Below are positions 8,722 through 18,566 of a stretch of 64,000 bases of DNA, piece by piece. Where the stretch lies: NCBI RefSeq assembly GCF_000613185.1, contig NZ_CCBB010000003.1:1736001-1800000 (forward strand), read 5' to 3'. Under the pieces are notes generated by a model that searched no databases, was not told the DNA's origin, and worked only from the letters and a program-made list of their open reading frames with translations. This stretch comes from Mycolicibacterium cosmeticum. Lineage in GTDB: Bacteria > Actinomycetota > Actinomycetes > Mycobacteriales > Mycobacteriaceae. The stretch's first letter is position 1, and the number at the start of each line of letters is the position of its first letter. The position numbers were made by a program, and so were the translations under genes.

Positions 8722-8731
8722 AACCGCGGTT
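8722..8731. promoter_or_regulatory. Palindrome in the truB to SRPBCC gap
   Basis: AACCGCGGTT is a perfect 10-bp palindrome in the otherwise plain 149-bp gap between truB and the SRPBCC gene, 24 bp before the ATG at 8755. It may be an operator or a weak transcript end. Nothing else recognisable is in the gap. Confidence 0.25.
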
Positions 8732-8754
8732 ATTCGCGGTGCGTTGTTTCAGAT

Positions 8755-9366
8755 ATGACAGTGCAGCTGCCTGCGTATCCCTCCGAGTGGTTCGGTTATG
8801 CCGCGGATGGACGGCGAGCGGCGCCCAAGCGCGATGGCGCACGCATCTTCTCGCACCGCGAGCGTGAGGTGCAGATCGGGCATATCGACGCCGCATCACA
8901 CCTGGTCGCCGCGCCGGCCGCGGTGTGGCAGGTGCTCACCGATCCGCGCACCTGGGACCAGTGGTTCGCCGTGCACGACAGCTGGGTCGCCGAACCGCCG
9001 GACAGCCTGGAGGTCGGCACCCGGCTGAGCGCCAAGATCTGCATGCTGGGCATCACCGACACCCTGGACTGGGTGGTCGAGATCGTTGACGACGGCGCCC
9101 GCATCGAGTTGGCCGGCACGGGCCTGCAGGGGTTGTCGGTGCGGTTGATGTTCCGGCTCTCACCCGCGGGCTCCGGGTCGTGGATCACCGCCAGCGGGCA
9201 GTTCAGCGGTGCCTTGCTGAGCCCGGCGATCCTCGATGCCGTCGAAGCCGACGGCGTGTGCCAGTTGATCGGCAGTCTGGCCGGCCTCGACGGGTTGGCC
9301 CGGCAGGCGCAGGCGCAGGCCGTTGCGGCCCGCCCACAGTTGCGCCTGGTGCACTCGGTTCGCTGA
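8755..9366 (+). CDS. SRPBCC (polyketide cyclase/lipid-binding) family protein
   Basis: This 203-residue protein has a START-like helix-grip fold: SHLVAAPAAVWQVLTDPRTWDQWF (around residues 44-67) is the typical opening and the alternating strands that follow fit. It probably binds a hydrophobic ligand; no catalytic residues can be assigned. ATG 8755 is preferred over in-frame codons further upstream because the upstream extension is not protein-like. It faces the mntR-type gene tail to tail with 7 bp between stops. Confidence 0.7.
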   Translation: MTVQLPAYPSEWFGYAADGRRAAPKRDGARIFSHREREVQIGHIDAASHLVAAPAAVWQVLTDPRTWDQWFAVHDSWVAEPPDSLEVGTRLSAKICMLGITDTLDWVVEIVDDGARIELAGTGLQGLSVRLMFRLSPAGSGSWITASGQFSGALLSPAILDAVEADGVCQLIGSLAGLDGLARQAQAQAVAARPQLRLVHSVR

Positions 9367-9373
9367 TCGAACC

Positions 9374-10087
9374 CTAGGGGACAACCCAGATCGCCTGCGC
9401 AGCAGGACTTCCCAAATCCACCGTGGCCTCGACATCGGTCGAGCCATCGGTCGAGCCGTCGGTCGACTCGATGCCCACCGAGATCATGCCGGCGAAGTCG
9501 CGCCGGGCCAGCACCCGCAGCCGCGAGTCCAGACTGATACCGACGCTGTCGAAATAGCGCAGCATCTCGGGATCGGCGTCCGAAATCCGGGCCACCGTCC
9601 CGGTTTCGCCGTCATGACACGCCGACAGCTGCCGCGCCGGCGGGGTCGGCACCCGGCCGTCGGCCGCCGGGATCGGATCCCCGTGCGGATCCCGGGTCGG
9701 ATATCCGAGTTTCGCGTCGATCCGGTCCAGCATCCGGTCGGACACGGCGTGCTCTAGGATCTCGGCCTCGTCGTGCACCTCGTCCCAGCCGTAGCCGAGT
9801 TCGCGCACCAGGAAGGTCTCCATCAGCCGGTGCCTGCGCACCATGGCCAGCGCCGCGCGCCGCCCGGCCTCGGTGAGCGTCACCGCCCCGTACTTCTCGT
9901 GATCGACCAGGCCCTGGTCGGCGAGCTTGCGGATGGATTCCGAGGCCGTGCTCGCCGACACCCCGATCCGTTCGGCGAGCAACTTGGTGCTCACCTTCTC
10001 CCTGGACCACTCCTGGGCGGTCCAGATGACTTTGAGGTAGTCCTGCGCAACCGTCGTCAGGTCTTGCGGGGTGCCGTTGGGACTCAC
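9374..10087 (-). CDS. mntR: DtxR/MntR-family metal-dependent repressor (SirR homologue)
   Basis: The 237-residue regulator matches recalled Rv2788 (SirR) of M. tuberculosis. Residues about 8-70 form a winged helix with recognition helix VSASTASESIRKLADQGLV. The dimerisation helix contains the metal ligands in HRLMETFLV and EAEILEHAVSD. A C-terminal FeoA/SH3-like domain follows. GTG 10087 (VSPNGTPQDL) is chosen because homologues begin at the same point. The gene is divergent from ribF. Relative to the recalled M. tuberculosis protein the C-terminal domain contains an extra TDGS repeat, annotated separately. Confidence 0.85.
   Translation of the reverse strand: MSPNGTPQDLTTVAQDYLKVIWTAQEWSREKVSTKLLAERIGVSASTASESIRKLADQGLVDHEKYGAVTLTEAGRRAALAMVRRHRLMETFLVRELGYGWDEVHDEAEILEHAVSDRMLDRIDAKLGYPTRDPHGDPIPAADGRVPTPPARQLSACHDGETGTVARISDADPEMLRYFDSVGISLDSRLRVLARRDFAGMISVGIESTDGSTDGSTDVEATVDLGSPAAQAIWVVP
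9431..9464. repeat. Short tandem repeat inside the mntR-type gene
   Basis: The 12-bp unit GAGCCATCGGTC (9441-9452) is repeated as GAGCCGTCGGTC (9453-9464) after a partial copy from 9431. On the coding strand it encodes Ser-Thr-Asp-Gly repeats within the FeoA-like domain. The copies are in frame, so the protein stays intact. Confidence 0.75.
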
Positions 10088-10178
10088 TGGGGCCTCACAC
10101 CGACAAAGTTTAGGCAATCGTCACCTGATCCGGGGATCCAGCGCAGACGGCACGGCCGGCGCGCCGTAGGCTTGCGCT

Positions 10179-11171
10179 GTGCAGCGGTGGCGGGGCCTGG
10201 AAGACATCCCCACGGACTGGGGGCGATGTGTCATCACGATCGGTGTGTTCGACGGGGTGCACCGTGGTCACGCCGAACTGATCAGCCACGCGGTCAAATC
10301 CGGCCGCTCGCGCGGCGTGCCGACGGTGCTGATGACCTTCGATCCGCACCCCATGGAAGTGGTGTTCCCCGGCAGCCATCCCGCGCAGCTGACCACCCTG
10401 ACCCGGCGCGCCGAGCTGGTCGAGGAGACCGGCGTGGACGTGTTCCTGGTGATGCCGTTCACCGCCGATTTCATGAAACTGACGCCCGAGCGCTACATCC
10501 ACGAACTCCTGGTGGAAAGCCTGCACGTGGTGGAGGTCGTGGTCGGTGAGAACTTCACCTTCGGCAAGAAGGCGGCCGGCAACGTCGAACTGCTGCGCAA
10601 GGCGGGCGAGCGATTCGGCTTCGCCGTCGAGGGGATGTCGCTGGTTTCCGAAATCTCCGCGGCGGCCGCGACCAACCGCGACGAGACGGTGACGTTCTCC
10701 TCGACCTACATCCGCTCCTGTGTGGACGCCGGCGACGTGGTGGCCGCGGCCGAGGCGCTGGGCCGCCCGCACCGGGTCGAAGGCGTGGTGGTGCGCGGTG
10801 ACGGCCGCGGCCGGGTGCTCGGCTTCCCGACCGCCAACGTGGCGCCGCCCATGCATTCGGCCATCCCGGCCGACGGGGTGTACGCGGCCTGGTTCACCGT
10901 CCTGGGCCACGGCCCGGTGGTCGGCACCGTGACACCCGGGCAGCGCTATCAGGCGGCGGTGTCAGTGGGCACCAACCCGACCTTCTCCGGACGCACCCGC
11001 ACCGTCGAGGCGTTCGTACTGGACACCGAGGCCGACCTGTACGGCCAGCACGTCGCCGTCGACTTCGTGGCCCGCATCCGTGGCCAGGAGAAATTCGACT
11101 CGGTGGACGACCTGATCGTCGCGATGCAGGGCGATACCGCCCGGGCCCGCACGATTCTTGCTGCGCAGTAG
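10179..11171 (+). CDS. ribF: Bifunctional riboflavin kinase/FAD synthetase RibF
   Basis: This 330-residue enzyme converts riboflavin to FMN and FMN to FAD. The N-terminal nucleotidyltransferase half shows [16 protein letters not shown] near residue 19 and [10 protein letters not shown]. The C-terminal kinase half shows [10 protein letters not shown], the GVYAAWF segment and [11 protein letters not shown] 10179 fits the family's usual N-terminus. Three genes, ribF, rpsO and an LppU-like gene, run in the same direction, with an apparent separate promoter for rpsO. Confidence 0.93.
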   Translation: MQRWRGLEDIPTDWGRCVITIGVFDGVHRGHAELISHAVKSGRSRGVPTVLMTFDPHPMEVVFPGSHPAQLTTLTRRAELVEETGVDVFLVMPFTADFMKLTPERYIHELLVESLHVVEVVVGENFTFGKKAAGNVELLRKAGERFGFAVEGMSLVSEISAAAATNRDETVTFSSTYIRSCVDAGDVVAAAEALGRPHRVEGVVVRGDGRGRVLGFPTANVAPPMHSAIPADGVYAAWFTVLGHGPVVGTVTPGQRYQAAVSVGTNPTFSGRTRTVEAFVLDTEADLYGQHVAVDFVARIRGQEKFDSVDDLIVAMQGDTARARTILAAQ

Positions 11172-11185
11172 GGTGCTGCTAGACT
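11158..11185 (+). promoter_or_regulatory. Candidate rpsO promoter
   Basis: TTGCTG (11158-11163) and TAGACT (11180-11185) are spaced by 16 bp and overlap the end of ribF. Start of transcription near 11192 would give a leader of about 77 nt before the rpsO GTG. Confidence 0.4.
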
Positions 11186-11268
11186 TCCCGGCGACCCAGC
11201 GCGTGCTGCAGTTCGCGGCGGCCGCGCCCCAGATGATCCTCGCGGACCTTTTTGATGGAGTTGTATTC

Positions 11269-11538
11269 GTGGCGCTCACTGCCGAACAGAAGAAGGAAAT
11301 CCTCGGCCAGTACGGCCTGCATGACACCGACACCGGCTCGCCGGAGGCTCAGGTTGCTCTGCTGACCAAGCGGATCTCCGACCTCACCGAACACCTCAAG
11401 CTGCACAAGCACGACCACCACTCGCGGCGGGGGCTGCTGCTGCTGGTCGGTCGCCGGCGCCGGCTGCTCAAGTACGTCGCGCAGGTCGACGTCGAGCGTT
11501 ACCGGTCGCTGATCGAGCGCCTCGGTCTGCGTCGCTGA
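11269..11538 (+). CDS. rpsO: 30S ribosomal protein S15
   Basis: This 89-residue protein ([12 protein letters not shown]...) is a full-length S15. It carries the family blocks [32 protein letters not shown] and [12 protein letters not shown]. It binds 16S rRNA in early assembly of the 30S platform. GTG 11269 is preceded by GGAG about 10 nt upstream. A longer in-frame reading from 11158 is not protein-like and lies over the promoter. Confidence 0.97.
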   Translation: MALTAEQKKEILGQYGLHDTDTGSPEAQVALLTKRISDLTEHLKLHKHDHHSRRGLLLLVGRRRRLLKYVAQVDVERYRSLIERLGLRR

Positions 11539-11573
11539 CTCCCGGGGCCGCGGCCGGTCTGGCCGCGTTCTGC

Positions 11574-12029
11574 TTGTTGGGGGGACTGGCCACCGGCTGT
11601 TCGTCGGCCGCCGCCGCGGATCTGCGCGCCGGCGACTGCCTGAAGGTCGGTGGACCGGTCGACCGCCCGGAGGCCATCAAGGCACAGTGCGGTAGTCCGG
11701 AGTCCAATTACAAGGTCGTCGCTGCCGTCGCCACCGGTGACGACTGCCCGACCGACGTCGACTCGTACTACTCCATGCACAGCACCTTCGGTGACGTGGG
11801 CGGCACCATCTGCATGGATATCGACTGGGTGGCCGGTGGCTGCATGAGCATCGACCCGGACCACGGTCGTGACCCCGTCCGCGTCGACTGTGGCGACACC
11901 GCTCAGCCGCACCGGCAGCGGGCGACACAGATCCTGCAGGGCGTGGCCAATGTCGACCAGTGCGCCAGCGGGATCGGTTACCCCTATGACCAACGAGAGT
12001 TCACCGTGTGCGTCGAGGACGTCGCCTGA
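11574..12029 (+). CDS. lppU: LppU-like cysteine-rich lipoprotein, start uncertain
   Basis: The mature domain (DLRAGDCLKVGG, KAQCGSPESNYKVV, VDSYYSMHSTFGD, CMDIDWVAGGCMSIDPDH) matches recalled M. tuberculosis LppU, encoded at the same place between rpsO and gpsI. A lipobox LATGC is present. The start is odd: no ATG or GTG lies upstream in frame, and TTG 11574 leaves only eight residues before the lipidated Cys. In-frame hydrophobic codons extend upstream to CTG 11535 ([17 protein letters not shown]), overlapping the rpsO stop. A CTG start, or coupled initiation there, would give a 22-residue signal segment. The function is unknown. Confidence 0.65.
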   Translation: MLGGLATGCSSAAAADLRAGDCLKVGGPVDRPEAIKAQCGSPESNYKVVAAVATGDDCPTDVDSYYSMHSTFGDVGGTICMDIDWVAGGCMSIDPDHGRDPVRVDCGDTAQPHRQRATQILQGVANVDQCASGIGYPYDQREFTVCVEDVA

Positions 12030-12294
12030 CGGGGGCGGCAACGTCGCGGTGTAGCATGGGGATGTTTTAGGCCACAGGCCTTGACACTTTGGTGCGGTTC
12101 GCGCGTGTGAAGCGCGCACCGTTCCTGCGCGTCACGCATCGTCCGAGGGATCGGGCGGTCTTCGGTAGTGGCTGCCGGGAATTCTGACTCCCGGCCGCTT
12201 CGATCGACGGCCGTAGCCGCATCCAGGACGGGAATCTGTTGCGCTCGACGCGCGAAACAGTTGAATACCCGACAGAGAGGCTGTACGGACACCT
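12030..12294 (+). promoter_or_regulatory. Structured leader of gpsI
   Basis: This 265-bp gap holds no gene. A -10-like TAGCAT lies at 12053-12058, without a convincing -35. Three hairpins can be drawn: GGTGCG/CGCACC (12091-12096 with 12115-12120), GCCGGGA/TCCCGGC (12174-12180 with 12189-12195), and TGTTGCGC with GCGC-G-AACA (12237-12259). In E. coli the pnp leader is the target of RNase III and PNPase autoregulation; a similar role here is only an inference. Confidence 0.4.
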
Positions 12295-14550
12295 ATGTCT
12301 GCAGTTGAAACCGACGAAGGCGTCTTCGAATCGACCGCCGTCATCGACAACGGGAGCTTCGGCACCCGCACCATCCGCTTCGAGACCGGCCGGTTGGCCC
12401 GGCAGGCCGCCGGCTCCGTCGTCGCCTACCTCGACGACGAGACCATGCTGCTCAGCGCCACCACCGCGAGCAAGACCCCGAAGGATCACTTCGACTTCTT
12501 CCCGCTCACCATCGACGTCGAGGAGCGGATGTACGCCGCGGGACGCATCCCCGGCTCGTTCTTCCGTCGTGAGGGCCGGCCCTCCACCGACGCGATCCTG
12601 ACCTGCCGGCTGATCGACCGGCCGCTGCGCCCCACCTTCGTGTCGGGGCTGCGCAACGAGATCCAGGTCGTGGTCACCGTGCTGAGCCTGGATCCCAAGG
12701 ATCTGTACGACGTGCTGGCCATCAACGCCGCCTCCGCGTCGACCCAGATCGCCGGTCTGCCGTTCTCCGGCCCCGTCGGCGGCGTGCGCGTCGCATTGAT
12801 CGAGGGCCAGTGGGTGGCGTTCCCCACCGTCGAGCAGCTGGAGAAGGCCGTGTTCGACATGGTGGTCGCCGGCCGTGTGGTGGGTGACGGCTCCGAAAAA
12901 GACGTGGCGATCATGATGGTCGAGGCCGAGGCCACCGACAATGTCATCGAACTGATCAACGGTGGCGCCGGGGCGCCGACGGAAGCCGTGGTGGCCGAGG
13001 GCCTGGAGGCCGCCAAGCCGTTCATCGCCACGCTGTGCAAGGCGCAGGAAGAGCTGCACGCCGCCGCGGGCAAGGAAACCGCCGACTATCCGCTGTTCCC
13101 GGACTACGCCGACGACGCCTTCGACGCCGTGGCCGCGGTGGCCACCGACGCGCTGTCCGAGGCGCTGTCGATCGCGGGCAAGGCCGAGCGCGACGCCCGC
13201 ACCGACGAGATCAAGGGCGAGGTGCTCGAACGCCTGGCCGAGACTTTTGCCGGCCGCGAGAAGGAGATCGGCGCGGCCTACCGCTCGCTGACCAAAAAGC
13301 TTGTGCGCCAGCGGATCCTGACCGATCACTTCCGGATCGACGGCCGCGGCATCACCGACATCCGGGCGCTGAGCGCCGAGGTCGCGGTCATCCCGCGGGC
13401 CCACGGCAGCGCCCTGTTCGAGCGCGGCGAGACCCAGATCATGGGTGTCACCACGCTGGACATGGTCAAGATGGCCCAGCAGATCGACTCGCTGGGGCCG
13501 GAGACCACCAAGCGCTACATGCACCACTACAACTTCCCGCCGTTCTCGACCGGTGAGACCGGTCGGGTGGGTTCGCCCAAGCGCCGCGAGATCGGCCACG
13601 GCGCGCTGGCCGAGCGCGCCCTGATGCCGGTGCTGCCGTCCGTCGAAGAGTTCCCCTACGCCATCCGTCAGGTGTCGGAAGCGTTGGGCTCCAACGGTTC
13701 CACCTCGATGGGCTCGGTGTGCGCCTCGACGCTGTCGCTGCTGAACGCCGGTGTGCCGCTGAAGGCGCCGGTGGCCGGTATTGCCATGGGCCTGGTGTCC
13801 GACGAGGTTGACGGTGAAACCCGTTACGTCGCGTTGACCGACATCCTGGGCGCCGAGGATGCCTTCGGCGACATGGACTTCAAGGTCGCCGGCACCAAGG
13901 ACTTCGTCACCGCGCTGCAGCTGGACACCAAGCTGGACGGTATCCCGTCCCAGGTGCTGGCCGGTGCGCTGAGCCAGGCCAAGGATGCCCGCACCACCAT
14001 CCTCGAGGTGATGGCCGAGGCCATCGACGAGCCCGACGAGATGAGCCCGTACGCGCCGCGGATCACCACCATCAAGGTGCCGGTCGACAAGATCGGCGAG
14101 GTGATCGGGCCCAAGGGCAAGATGATCAACTCGATCACCGAGGAGACCGGCGCCTCCATCTCCATCGAGGACGACGGCACCGTGTTCGTCGGCGCCAGCA
14201 ACGGCGAGGCGGCCCAGGCCGCGATCGACAAGATCAACGCCATCGCCAACCCGCAGCTGCCCAAGGTCGGCGAGCGGTTCCTCGGCACGGTCGTCAAGAC
14301 CACCGACTTCGGCGCCTTCGTGTCGCTACTTCCGGGCCGCGACGGCCTGGTGCACATCAGCAAGCTGGGCCGCGGCAAGCGCATCGCCAAGGTCGAGGAT
14401 GTGGTCAAGGTCGGTGACAAGCTGCGCGTCGAGATCGCCGACATCGACAACCGCGGCAAGATCTCGTTGGTCCTGGTCGCCGAGGAGGGCGAGGCCGGCG
14501 CCGAGGCGCCCGCCGACGCACCCGCCGATGCCGCGACCGCTGACGCGTAG
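12295..14550 (+). CDS. gpsI: Polyribonucleotide nucleotidyltransferase (PNPase/GpsI)
   Basis: This 751-residue phosphorolytic 3'-to-5' exoribonuclease has two RNase PH domains, a KH domain from about residue 590 ([20 protein letters not shown]) and an S1 domain from about 655 ([26 protein letters not shown]). The FFRREGRPS and [14 protein letters not shown] segments are the phosphate and RNA binding loops. The length is normal for actinobacteria. ATG 12295 follows a long structured leader. The last 23 bp overlap pepR, so the two are probably coupled. Confidence 0.97.
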   Translation: MSAVETDEGVFESTAVIDNGSFGTRTIRFETGRLARQAAGSVVAYLDDETMLLSATTASKTPKDHFDFFPLTIDVEERMYAAGRIPGSFFRREGRPSTDAILTCRLIDRPLRPTFVSGLRNEIQVVVTVLSLDPKDLYDVLAINAASASTQIAGLPFSGPVGGVRVALIEGQWVAFPTVEQLEKAVFDMVVAGRVVGDGSEKDVAIMMVEAEATDNVIELINGGAGAPTEAVVAEGLEAAKPFIATLCKAQEELHAAAGKETADYPLFPDYADDAFDAVAAVATDALSEALSIAGKAERDARTDEIKGEVLERLAETFAGREKEIGAAYRSLTKKLVRQRILTDHFRIDGRGITDIRALSAEVAVIPRAHGSALFERGETQIMGVTTLDMVKMAQQIDSLGPETTKRYMHHYNFPPFSTGETGRVGSPKRREIGHGALAERALMPVLPSVEEFPYAIRQVSEALGSNGSTSMGSVCASTLSLLNAGVPLKAPVAGIAMGLVSDEVDGETRYVALTDILGAEDAFGDMDFKVAGTKDFVTALQLDTKLDGIPSQVLAGALSQAKDARTTILEVMAEAIDEPDEMSPYAPRITTIKVPVDKIGEVIGPKGKMINSITEETGASISIEDDGTVFVGASNGEAAQAAIDKINAIANPQLPKVGERFLGTVVKTTDFGAFVSLLPGRDGLVHISKLGRGKRIAKVEDVVKVGDKLRVEIADIDNRGKISLVLVAEEGEAGAEAPADAPADAATADA

Positions 14551-15871
14551 TTCGGGATTGCGTCGCGGTTCCGGCGGCGCGCAAACCTCCGAGGCAGTGC
14601 GGACCACCACGCTGCCCGGAGGGTTGCGGGTGGTCACCGAGTACATCCCGTCGGTGCATTCGGCATCGGTCGGGGTGTGGGTCGGGGTCGGATCCCGTGA
14701 CGAGGGCCCGTCGGTGGCCGGCGCCGCGCACTTCCTGGAGCATCTGCTGTTCAAGTCGACGCCGACGCGCTCGGCGGTCGACATCGCGCAGTCGGTGGAC
14801 GCGGTGGGCGGCGAGCTCAACGCGTTCACCGCGCGCGAGCACACCTGCTACTACGCGCATGTGCTGGACACCGACGTGGAACTCGCGGTCGACCTGGTGG
14901 CCGATGTCGTGCTGCGCGGCCGCTGCGCCCCCGAGGACGTCGAGGTGGAACGCGACGTGGTGCTCGAAGAGATCGCCATGCGTGACGACGATCCGGAAGA
15001 CACCCTCGGCGACGTGTTCCTCACCGCCATGTTCGGCGATCACCCGGTCGGCCGTCCGGTGATCGGCAGCACGGAGTCCATCGAGGCGATGACCCGTGCG
15101 CAGCTGCATTCCTTCCACGTCCGCAGGTACACGCCCGAACGCATGGTGCTCGCCGTGGCCGGCAACATCGATCACAAGCACGTGGTCGCGCTGGCCCGGG
15201 AGTACTTCGGCCCGCACCTGGTGGCCGGGCGCAGCCCGCAGCCGCACCGCAAGGGCACCGGTCGCGTCCCCGGACGGCCGGGTCTGCTGCTGGTCAACCG
15301 GGACTCGGAGCAGAGCCACGTGCTGGCCGGTGTGCGTACCCCGGGGCGGTACTGGGAACACCGCTGGGCGTTGTCGGTGCTGAACAACGCGATCGGCGGG
15401 GGACTGAGTTCCCGCCTGTTCCAACAGATCCGGGAAACCCGGGGGCTGGCGTACTCGGTGTACTCGACCATCGACATGTTCTCCGACGCCGGTGCGCTGT
15501 CGGTGTACGCCGGGTGCCTGCCGGAGCGTTTCGACGAGGTGGTGCGGCTGGCCACCGATGTGCTCGCCGAGGTGGCCCGCGACGGTATCACCGAGGCCGA
15601 ATGCCGGATCGCCAAGGGCTCGCTGCGCGGCGGATTGGTACTGGGCCTGGAGGATTCGGGCTCACGGATGCACCGGATGGGCCGCAGTGAACTCAACTAC
15701 GGTGCGCATCGCACCATCGCCCAGACCCTGGCGCAGATCGACGCGGTGACCCTGGACGAGGTCAACGCGGTGGCGCGCAAGCTGCTGACCAAACCGCTGG
15801 GTGCCGCGGTGCTGGGTCCGCACAAGTCGAAACGCTCGCTGCCGCAACGTCTCCGGAATATCGCCGGCTGA
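14528..15871 (+). CDS. pepR: M16-family zinc protease PepR
   Basis: The 447-residue protein is an M16 (pitrilysin/mitochondrial processing peptidase-like) protease. The inverted zinc motif HFLEH is at residues 68-72, and the distal Glu ligand lies in [12 protein letters not shown] near residue 148. The second half has the conserved [19 protein letters not shown] block. ATG 14528 (MPRPLTRS) lies inside the end of gpsI and matches the start of the M. tuberculosis homologue. The in-cell substrate is unknown. Confidence 0.92.
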   Translation: MPRPLTRSSGLRRGSGGAQTSEAVRTTTLPGGLRVVTEYIPSVHSASVGVWVGVGSRDEGPSVAGAAHFLEHLLFKSTPTRSAVDIAQSVDAVGGELNAFTAREHTCYYAHVLDTDVELAVDLVADVVLRGRCAPEDVEVERDVVLEEIAMRDDDPEDTLGDVFLTAMFGDHPVGRPVIGSTESIEAMTRAQLHSFHVRRYTPERMVLAVAGNIDHKHVVALAREYFGPHLVAGRSPQPHRKGTGRVPGRPGLLLVNRDSEQSHVLAGVRTPGRYWEHRWALSVLNNAIGGGLSSRLFQQIRETRGLAYSVYSTIDMFSDAGALSVYAGCLPERFDEVVRLATDVLAEVARDGITEAECRIAKGSLRGGLVLGLEDSGSRMHRMGRSELNYGAHRTIAQTLAQIDAVTLDEVNAVARKLLTKPLGAAVLGPHKSKRSLPQRLRNIAG

Positions 15872-15888
15872 TCGGTAGAGTCGGGGGC

Positions 15889-16782
15889 ATGCGACTGTCG
15901 CGACGTAGCGCTCTCATCGGTGGCCTGACCTTCGCCGCGGCCGTGTGCACCAGTGCGCCGGTGCACGCCGACCCCGGAACCCCGCTCGATCAGCGGATCG
16001 CGGCGTTGGAGCGTCGCCACGGTGCCAAAATCGGGTTGTCGGCGGTGGATCTGGACGGGCCGGGCGCGGTGTCGCACCGCGCCGACGAGTCCTTCGCCAT
16101 GTGTTCGACGTTCAAGGCCTACGCGGCCGGCCGGATATTGCGGGGTGTCGAACGCGGTGAATTCCCGCTGGACGCAACCGAATACGTCGATCCGGCCGCG
16201 GTGGTCGCGAACTCACCGCGGACCGGGCCGCGAGCGGGCACCGAGATGACGCTTGCCGACCTGTGCCAGGCGGCGCTGCAGGTCAGCGACAACACGGCGG
16301 CGAATCTGTTGCTCAAGCGGCTCGGCGGTCCGCCGGCGATCACCGCGTTCGCCCGCAGCATCGGGGATGAGCGTAGCCGGTTGGACCGCTGGGAGACCGA
16401 ACTCAACTCGGCCGTTCCCGGTGATCCCCGGGACACCAGCACCCCCGCCGCGCTGGCCGGTGGGTACCGCGCGCTGCTCACCGGTGATGCGTTGGCACCG
16501 CCGCAGCGGTCGCTGCTGGAACAGTGGATGCGGGCCAACGAGACGTCGAGCATGCGGGCCGGCCTGCCCCAGGGGTGGACCACGGCGGACAAGACCGGCA
16601 GCGGCGACTATGGCAGTACCAACGATGTCGGCGTCGCCTACGGGCCCGACGGCCGGCGGGTGCTACTGGCGATCATGACGCGCTCGGCCGCCGACGATCC
16701 GAAAGCCGCCGGGCTGCGTCCGCTGATCGGCGAGCTCGTCGGCCTGGTGTTGCCGTACCTGCTGGACCCGAACCACCCGTGA
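15889..16782 (+). CDS. blaS: Class A beta-lactamase with Tat-type signal
   Basis: The 297-residue serine beta-lactamase has all class A motifs: S73-T-F-K76, S133-D-N135, E169-T-E-L-N173 of the omega loop, and K235-T-G237. Its N-terminus carries the twin-arginine pattern [10 protein letters not shown] followed by a hydrophobic stretch and an Ala-X-Ala-like cleavage site near residue 27, so export through Tat is likely. As I recall, M. smegmatis has its chromosomal beta-lactamase BlaS in this pepR neighbourhood. The gene begins 17 bp after pepR and ends before a strong terminator hairpin. Confidence 0.92.
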   Translation: MRLSRRSALIGGLTFAAAVCTSAPVHADPGTPLDQRIAALERRHGAKIGLSAVDLDGPGAVSHRADESFAMCSTFKAYAAGRILRGVERGEFPLDATEYVDPAAVVANSPRTGPRAGTEMTLADLCQAALQVSDNTAANLLLKRLGGPPAITAFARSIGDERSRLDRWETELNSAVPGDPRDTSTPAALAGGYRALLTGDALAPPQRSLLEQWMRANETSSMRAGLPQGWTTADKTGSGDYGSTNDVGVAYGPDGRRVLLAIMTRSAADDPKAAGLRPLIGELVGLVLPYLLDPNHP

Positions 16783-16790
16783 ACGCACTC

Positions 16791-16821
16791 GTCGCCCGGC
16801 CGGAAGATCCAGCCGGGCGAC
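16791..16821. terminator. Bidirectional terminator between blaS and ald
   Basis: GTCGCCCGGC (16791-16800) and GCCGGGCGAC (16812-16821) form a perfect 10-bp stem with an 11-nt loop. It lies exactly between two convergent stop codons. There is no T run, as is common for mycobacterial terminators. Confidence 0.85.
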
Positions 16822-16837
16822 GGTAGGGGTGAAAAGG

Positions 16838-17953
16838 TCAGGCCAGCACGGTCGCCGGATCGGTGAACGGCAGGTCGAGGTCGTGGGCGACGTGCTCGTT
16901 GAGCAGTGCGCCCTCGTGGGTGGACAGGCCCTTGGCCAGTGCGGTGTCGGCGGCACAGGCTGCCCGCCAGCCCTTGTCGGCCAGCTTGAGCACGTACGGC
17001 ATGGTCGCGTTGGTCAGCGCGTAGGTCGACGTGCGCGGCACCGCGCCGGGCATGTTGGCGACACAGTAGAAGACGGTGTCGTGCACGGCGAAGGTGGGGT
17101 CGTCGTGCGTGGTGGGCCGCGAATCCTCGAAGCAGCCCCCCTGGTCGATCGCGATGTCGACCAGCACCGCGCCGGACTTCATCTGTGCCACAGTCGCATT
17201 GGTGACAAGCTTGGGTGCCTTGGCGCCGGGCACCAGCACCGCACCGATCACCAGGTCGGCCTGCTTGACGGCCTCTTCCAGGTCCAGGCTGGACGAGTAA
17301 CGGGTCTCGATGGCGCCGCCGTACTCGGCGTCGATCTTGCGCAGGGTGTTGACGTTCAGGTCGAACACCGTGACATGGGCGCCCATGCCCCAGGCGACGG
17401 CGGCAGCGTTGTCGCCGGCCATGCCGCCGCCGATGACGACGACCTTGGCCGGGGCGACACCGGGCACGCCGCCCATCAGGACGCCGCGGCCGCCCTGGGT
17501 GCGCATCAGATGGTAGGCGCCGACCTGGGCGGACAGCCGGCCCGCGACCTCACTCATCGGGGCCAGCAGCGGCAGTGCTCCCTCGGCGGTCTGCACCGTC
17601 TCGTACGCGATCGAGGTGGTGCCCGAGGCGAGCAGTGCATCGGTGCACGGCTTGGACGCGGCCAGGTGCAGGTACGTGAACAGGGTCTGGCCCTTGCGCA
17701 GGCGGGCGTATTCGGCCTCGATGGGCTCCTTGACCTTGAGCAGCAGATCGGCCTCGGCCCACACCTGGTCGGCGGTCGCCACGATCTGGGCGCCGACGGC
17801 CTTGTAATCGCTGTCCGACAGCGCCGAGCCCTCGCCGGCGCCGGCCTGGATCAGCACGTCGTGACCGCGGCGGGTCAGTTCGGCCACACCCGCGGGGGTG
17901 ATGGCGACGCGGAACTCGTTGTTCTTGATTTCGGTCGGGATGCCGACGCGCAT
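16838..17953 (-). CDS. ald: L-alanine dehydrogenase
   Basis: This 371-residue NAD-dependent enzyme interconverts alanine with pyruvate and ammonia. It shows [18 protein letters not shown] at the start, catalytic Lys in LLKVKEP, His in LFTYLHLAA, and the NAD fold [17 protein letters not shown]. The length equals the M. tuberculosis enzyme. It is divergent from the AsnC-type gene, the expected arrangement for AldR-activated ald. Confidence 0.97.
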   Translation of the reverse strand: MRVGIPTEIKNNEFRVAITPAGVAELTRRGHDVLIQAGAGEGSALSDSDYKAVGAQIVATADQVWAEADLLLKVKEPIEAEYARLRKGQTLFTYLHLAASKPCTDALLASGTTSIAYETVQTAEGALPLLAPMSEVAGRLSAQVGAYHLMRTQGGRGVLMGGVPGVAPAKVVVIGGGMAGDNAAAVAWGMGAHVTVFDLNVNTLRKIDAEYGGAIETRYSSSLDLEEAVKQADLVIGAVLVPGAKAPKLVTNATVAQMKSGAVLVDIAIDQGGCFEDSRPTTHDDPTFAVHDTVFYCVANMPGAVPRTSTYALTNATMPYVLKLADKGWRAACAADTALAKGLSTHEGALLNEHVAHDLDLPFTDPATVLA

Positions 17954-18050
17954 TTCATGCTCCTGGGTGGACCGGTGATTTCTCGTATCAGTGTGAAGAA
18001 CCTTCGGCCCTTGGGCAATGACTCTGATGTTAATTCGCTAAGATCGCGGC
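17954..18050. promoter_or_regulatory. ald/aldR divergent control region
   Basis: This 97-bp gap separates the two start codons. It is AT-richer than its surroundings and contains the inverted repeat GAAG-AAC-CTTC (17995-18005) and an AT-rich tract TTAATTCGCTAA near 18030. AldR is known to bind several sites between these genes; the individual boxes are not assigned here. Confidence 0.5.
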
Positions 18051-18566
18051 ATGCGTGAACAATCACCGTCGGCGCGCGCGCGTCTGGCTCCCGGGCCGAA
18101 GGATGTTCGGCCCGCCGAGCTCGACGACATCGACCGGCGGATGCTGCTGGCCCTGCATGCCGATGCCCGCATCTCCAACAGCGCGCTGGCCGAGATCGTG
18201 GGCATCGCCCCCTCCACCTGTCACGGCCGGCTGCGCCGGCTCCAGGAGATCGGGGTGATCCGCGGTTTCTACACCGATATCGACCCGGCCGCGGTGGGGC
18301 TGACCATGCAGGCCATGATCTCGGTGAGCCTGCAATCGCACGCACGCGGGCGCATCCGCGACTTCATCGCCCAGATCCGCAAGCGGCCCCAGGTGATGGA
18401 CGTGTACTTCCTGGCCGGCGGTGACGACTTCATCCTGCACGTCGCCGCTCGCGACACCGAGGACCTGCGGTCGTTCGTGGTGGAGAACCTCAACGCCGAC
18501 GCCGACGTGGCCGGCACGCAGACCTCGCTGATCTTCGAGCACCTGCGCGGTGCCTCGCCGCTCTAG
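18051..18566 (+). CDS. aldR: Lrp/AsnC-family regulator AldR
   Basis: The 171-residue protein has an N-terminal helix-turn-helix (LDDIDRRMLLALHADARISNSALAEIVGIAPSTCHGRLRRL, residues about 25-65) followed by the RAM ligand-binding domain (VMDVYFLAGGDDFILHVAARD). It sits divergent from ald, as Rv2779c does, where it senses alanine and controls ald. ATG 18051 is chosen; the Arg/Pro-rich tail of about 20 residues before the HTH is usual for AldR. It overlaps the convergent SDR gene by 4 bp. Confidence 0.9.
   Translation: MREQSPSARARLAPGPKDVRPAELDDIDRRMLLALHADARISNSALAEIVGIAPSTCHGRLRRLQEIGVIRGFYTDIDPAAVGLTMQAMISVSLQSHARGRIRDFIAQIRKRPQVMDVYFLAGGDDFILHVAARDTEDLRSFVVENLNADADVAGTQTSLIFEHLRGASPL

Noticed and set aside
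12081..12086. Exact TTGACA upstream of gpsI
   Set aside because: No -10-like hexamer lies 16-19 bp downstream; the region is GC-rich and part of a possible hairpin.
12067..13599. 510-codon open frame on the minus strand opposite gpsI
   Set aside because: Shadow of the PNPase gene; no domain or signal and the composition is that of complementary GC-rich codons.
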